Shown here: positions 61,323 through 64,000 of the stretch, piece by piece | Numbering within the stretch: position 1 is the first letter of the stretch | Layout of the letters: the number at the start of each line of letters is the position of its first letter | NCBI RefSeq assembly: GCF_000242455.2 | Contig: NC_019892.1 | Coordinates: 8,442,744 to 8,506,743, forward strand | Direction of reading: 5' to 3' | From: Singulisphaera acidiphila DSM 18658 | GTDB taxonomy: Bacteria > Planctomycetota > Planctomycetia > Isosphaerales > Isosphaeraceae | Length of the DNA: 64,000 nt | Position numbers and translations under genes: made by a program | Notes under the pieces: generated by a model | What the model saw: the letters and a program-made list of their open reading frames with translations, nothing else | Database searches by the model: none | Told to the model about the DNA's origin: nothing

Positions 61323-62528
61323 ATGGGCTTTCCCTGGTTCTCGAGCGCAAGCACCGTTATGTCGTCGATGATTCAGCCGCAACTTCTCCGTCGAATGACC
61401 GTCCGAAGAGTGTTGGAAGTTCTTCGCGATCGTGGTCCTTGCACCCGTGCGCATCTCACCCGACTCTCGGGCATCAGCGCACCGACGGTTGCCAAAGCCG
61501 TTGTCTCGCTGCTTGAGTCGGGTTTGTTGGAAGAAGGCGATTCGATCCAAGGAGCGCCGGGCCGACCAGGGACGTTGATGAGGCTTGCTCGTGACCGGGC
61601 GCAGGTGATCGGGGTCGTTCTCGACTCCTCACTCTGCACCATGATCTCGGCCGGACTCGACGGCACCATCCATGAAGCAGGACGTGTTGACTTCCCCACG
61701 CCTGACTCTTACGAGGCGTTGCTCGAGCAGATTTCCTTGCTTGCGAATACCCTGATCTCACGCGAAGGGGTCAAAACGCTGGGCCTGGGGATCAGCACGC
61801 CAGGGCTGATCAACAGCCGGACCGGTCGGGCAATGTTGTCGCCCAACCTGCACCTGACCGATGGGCATTCGCCAGCGCGTGACCTGAGCCAGCGGTTAGG
61901 CATCGACTGCGTGATGTATCAAGAAACGCAGGCCCTTTGCCTCGGCGAGCGCATGTATAGCGCTCCCGAACCGCTCGACGATTTCGTGATGCTCGAAATC
62001 AGCACGGGGCTCGGCGTCGGCGTCGTCATGGACGGACGATTGATGGAAGGCCACAGCGGCTTGGCGGGCGAGTTGGGACACGTCACAGTCGCGCTCGATG
62101 GCCCGCTTTGCGGCTGTGGAAATCGAGGATGCTTGGAAACGCTGGCCACCGATTCCGCCCTCACCCGTGGTATTTCCGAGCAGCTCGGACACGCGGTCAG
62201 TCTCGATGACGTGAAGCGATTGATCCACGACGGCAACACAATTGCCGAACGCGAACTTCACAAGGTTTGCGAATATCTAGCGATCGCCATCGCCGCAGCC
62301 ATCAACCTCTGGAATCCGTCGACCCTCTTCGTCCACGGTCGACTCTTTGACGTTCGTGACGGCTTATTCGAGACCGTCTGCGATCTCACCCAGCGCAGAA
62401 CCCTCGCCCCCTCCCTCGCCGACTGTCGAATCCTCCGCGCACGTTGGAGCAAACAACAAGGGGCCGTGGCAGGAGCGATTCACCACCTGATCGATGCCCA
62501 CGGGCCGATTCTGGATGAGTCGCCGTAG
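61323..62528 (+). CDS. ROK-family transcriptional regulator
   Basis: About 401 residues. The N-terminal winged helix is at about 25-75 (RRVLEVLRDRGPCTRAHLT; ISAPTVAKAVVSLLESG). The ROK sugar-kinase-like domain follows, with GLGISTPGLINSRTG near 140, GLAGELGHV near 245 and the zinc motif CGCGNRGCLET near 263. The ATG at 61323 abuts the DUF1501 stop; in-frame ATGs at 61359 and 61368 are equally possible. ROK repressors of the XylR/NagC type respond to sugars or sugar phosphates; placement suggests it controls its own operon through the palindrome at 57495. Confidence 0.9.
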   Translation: MGFPWFSSASTVMSSMIQPQLLRRMTVRRVLEVLRDRGPCTRAHLTRLSGISAPTVAKAVVSLLESGLLEEGDSIQGAPGRPGTLMRLARDRAQVIGVVLDSSLCTMISAGLDGTIHEAGRVDFPTPDSYEALLEQISLLANTLISREGVKTLGLGISTPGLINSRTGRAMLSPNLHLTDGHSPARDLSQRLGIDCVMYQETQALCLGERMYSAPEPLDDFVMLEISTGLGVGVVMDGRLMEGHSGLAGELGHVTVALDGPLCGCGNRGCLETLATDSALTRGISEQLGHAVSLDDVKRLIHDGNTIAERELHKVCEYLAIAIAAAINLWNPSTLFVHGRLFDVRDGLFETVCDLTQRRTLAPSLADCRILRARWSKQQGAVAGAIHHLIDAHGPILDESP

Positions 62529-62811
62529 CCAAGGAGAATGGAGGGGAATCCTCCGACATCTCTCTAGCCTGGATTTCTCACCCTATTCTTTCGGGGTCCG
62601 ATCGCTCGACGATTTCGACGGCTCGCCCCCGCCACCCGCGGCCTGCGTGGTCTCCCGCTTGCTCATCACGTCGGCGTGGACCTGATCGGACCTCTTCACG
62701 CCAACGCGAACCTGGTTCCTCAGGCCCCCGCGCCCAGGCGGGGGCGCACCCCGATCCTCACCCCTCCTCAGGGAGGGGCTTTCCCGCCTCATTTGACTGG
62801 GTCTCCTCGTT
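62529..62811. other. Region between the ROK gene and the transposase
   Basis: No gene. It contains a GC palindrome (GCCCCCGCGCCCAGGCGGGGGC, 62726-62749, imperfect inside) and a second one (CCCTCC...GGAGGG near 62763-62777). One end of the IS element must lie in this region, but no terminal repeat can be fixed because the other end is outside the window. Confidence 0.4.
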
Positions 62812-63999
62812 TCAGCACCTCGGGATCAAGGGCCCCGACCGCGCCAAGTTGGTGTGCACACGCCGAAACACTTCCGCATACGGACAACCGCTCGAGAACT
62901 TCACCCACACCTTGCGAACCGTCACCCGCACCAACGCCCCGATCTTCAAGAGCTTCAGACGGATCGTTTGGCACTGCGCCTCGGCCATCGCCGTTCCCGC
63001 CAGCCCCAGCCGCCGCAACGCCTCCAGCAACACGTAGGCGATCGAGGAGAAGAACAGCCGGATCTGGTTGGCACGCATCGTGTGGGCACTGGTCCGATCG
63101 GCGAACAGATGGAGTTGCTGCTCCTTGATCCGGTTCTCCATCTCACCGCGACCGCAGTAGTCTTGCTCGTACAGCGGCGGCGCCGCTCGTTCCTCGACCG
63201 TGAGCGACGTGACCACGAACCGCGGGTTGGCCCCCTTGCCCAGATGCTCGGCCTTGGCCACCACCCGACGTTCTCGGCTCCAGGTCTTCTGCGTTTGATA
63301 ACGCAACTCGGCGAAGACCCGGGACGGCTGTTTCGTCGCCTCGAATTGCTGGCGTGCTTGGGCCAATTCCGTCGCGATCGCCGCCGTCAGCCGGGTGTTC
63401 TTGGCCAGGCCGATCAGGTAATCCACGCCGTTGTCCTCACACCAGCGAAGGATCTCCTCGCGGCAGAACCCGCTGTCGGCGCGGATCAGGATCTTCACCT
63501 GAGGCCACGCCTGGCGGATCTGCGAGACGATCCGCTTGAGGGACTTCACCGAGCCGGCGCTGGCATCAATGTCGGAGGGACGCAGCCGGGCACAGAGCAG
63601 GTGGTCGCCGCAGAAGATGTAGAGCGGGAGATAGCAGTATCCCTTGTAGTAGCCGTGGAAAAAGCGGCCAAGTTGGCGGCCATGGACCGTGTCGTCGGTG
63701 GCGTCGAGGTCCAAAACGATCCGCTCGGGGGGTCGGCTGTGGGCCTGAAGAAAGAGGGTAACGAAGAGCCGTTCGACCTCATGGGTCTGACAGGTGATCT
63801 TCTTGTAACGGCTCTGTCCGTCGGCCCCGACAGGGGTCAGTTCCAAGCGGTTGAGGGTACTCTTGCCAGCCAGCGGCTTGCCGCGATCGCGGAGCCGTGG
63901 CCGGTCCTGGCCGGTGGGATCGGTCTTGCCGACGACGGTGGCCAGTAACGGATCGCAGCGGAGATCGTCGTGGTCGTTGAGGTCTTCGTAGCCCAAGGC
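62812..63999 (-). CDS. IS1380-family DDE transposase, 5' end outside the window
   Basis: At least 395 residues; the frame is open at the window edge (ALGYEDLNDHDDLR) and IS1380 transposases usually have about 70 more residues before this point. The RNase H-like catalytic residues are seen in DLDATDDTVHGRQ (D), RADSGFCRE (D) and YCGRGEMENRIKEQQ (E). The C-terminus (LARSGPLIPRC) is intact. The gene appears undamaged within the window, so the element may be active. It lies downstream of the ROK gene in opposite orientation. Confidence 0.92.
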   Translation of the reverse strand, partial: ALGYEDLNDHDDLRCDPLLATVVGKTDPTGQDRPRLRDRGKPLAGKSTLNRLELTPVGADGQSRYKKITCQTHEVERLFVTLFLQAHSRPPERIVLDLDATDDTVHGRQLGRFFHGYYKGYCYLPLYIFCGDHLLCARLRPSDIDASAGSVKSLKRIVSQIRQAWPQVKILIRADSGFCREEILRWCEDNGVDYLIGLAKNTRLTAAIATELAQARQQFEATKQPSRVFAELRYQTQKTWSRERRVVAKAEHLGKGANPRFVVTSLTVEERAAPPLYEQDYCGRGEMENRIKEQQLHLFADRTSAHTMRANQIRLFFSSIAYVLLEALRRLGLAGTAMAEAQCQTIRLKLLKIGALVRVTVRKVWVKFSSGCPYAEVFRRVHTNLARSGPLIPRC

Positions 64000-64000
64000 C
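62812..64000 (-). mobile_element. IS1380-family insertion sequence (partial in window)
   Basis: Defined by the transposase gene; neither terminal inverted repeat could be assigned. The 3' end of the element lies within 62529-62811 and the other end lies beyond 64000. Confidence 0.75.

Noticed and set aside
62854-63948. A 364-codon plus-strand frame
   Set aside because: Antisense to the IS1380-type transposase.

Overview
The window comes from a planctomycete, most likely of the Isosphaeraceae / Singulisphaera type. The reasons are the high GC content, four DUF1501 proteins, two DUF1549/DUF1553 (PSD1-type) proteins one of which carries a CxxCH haem site, a DUF1800 protein, DUF1571 and DUF6807 proteins, YXWXGXW and GYF_2 proteins, and a huge secreted protein with the planctomycete LExRxLL N-terminal motif. 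All assignments were made by reading the sequence; no database search was run.

Layout. 1-2783: the 3' part of a PSD1 gene and its DUF1501 partner. 2835-6738: a group II intron (minus strand) whose own reverse transcriptase gene is split by a second, complete group II intron at 3457-5400. Removing the inner intron by eye rejoins the YADD catalytic motif in frame, so this is a nested intron (twintron). 6786-9451: a small membrane protein and a LytS/LytR-type two-component pair. 10000-13584: a 1194-residue secreted protein with two DUF4394 domains, followed by a REP/MITE-like element. 14164-19552: a GYF_2 membrane protein, a small Cys-rich protein, a DUF6807 protein, fliW-csrA and an unknown. 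19593-23548: a sulfonate/taurine-type ABC transporter divergent from a TauD-like dioxygenase. 23613-31918: an FHA protein, a large secreted protein, a DUF1800-DUF1501 pair and a repeat-rich YXWXGXW protein.

31958-36456 holds purH and, 2.8 kb beyond its 3' end, a decayed second copy of the last codons and terminator of purH. The two copies lie in the same orientation and bracket two methyltransferase-like genes and an AT-rich stretch. This is the arrangement left by integration into, or duplication of, a gene 3' end. 36599-41642: a PQQ-type beta-propeller, a zinc-ribbon membrane protein, a RimI-type acetyltransferase and a DUF1571 protein. 42003-44808: an MBL hydrolase, a metallophosphoesterase, aroE, and a second csrA behind a sigma-54-like promoter. 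44837-51837: a TIM-barrel isomerase, a GH15-like glucoamylase and a heparinase II/III-like protein. 51891-55887: a second small Cys-rich protein, a proline-rich exported protein, and a DUF3006 / ComEC-like lipoprotein pair. 55941-62528: a DUF1501 gene divergent from a PSD1-DUF1501-ROK operon, with a palindrome in front of the operon that resembles ROK/XylR operators. 62812-64000: an IS1380-type transposase cut by the window end.

The window is mostly secreted or surface-related planctomycete functions and carbohydrate-linked genes, with a few housekeeping genes (purH, aroE, rimI) and two CsrA regulators. The least ordinary parts are the twintron, the purH 3'-end remnant and the ROK-linked PSD1 operon.
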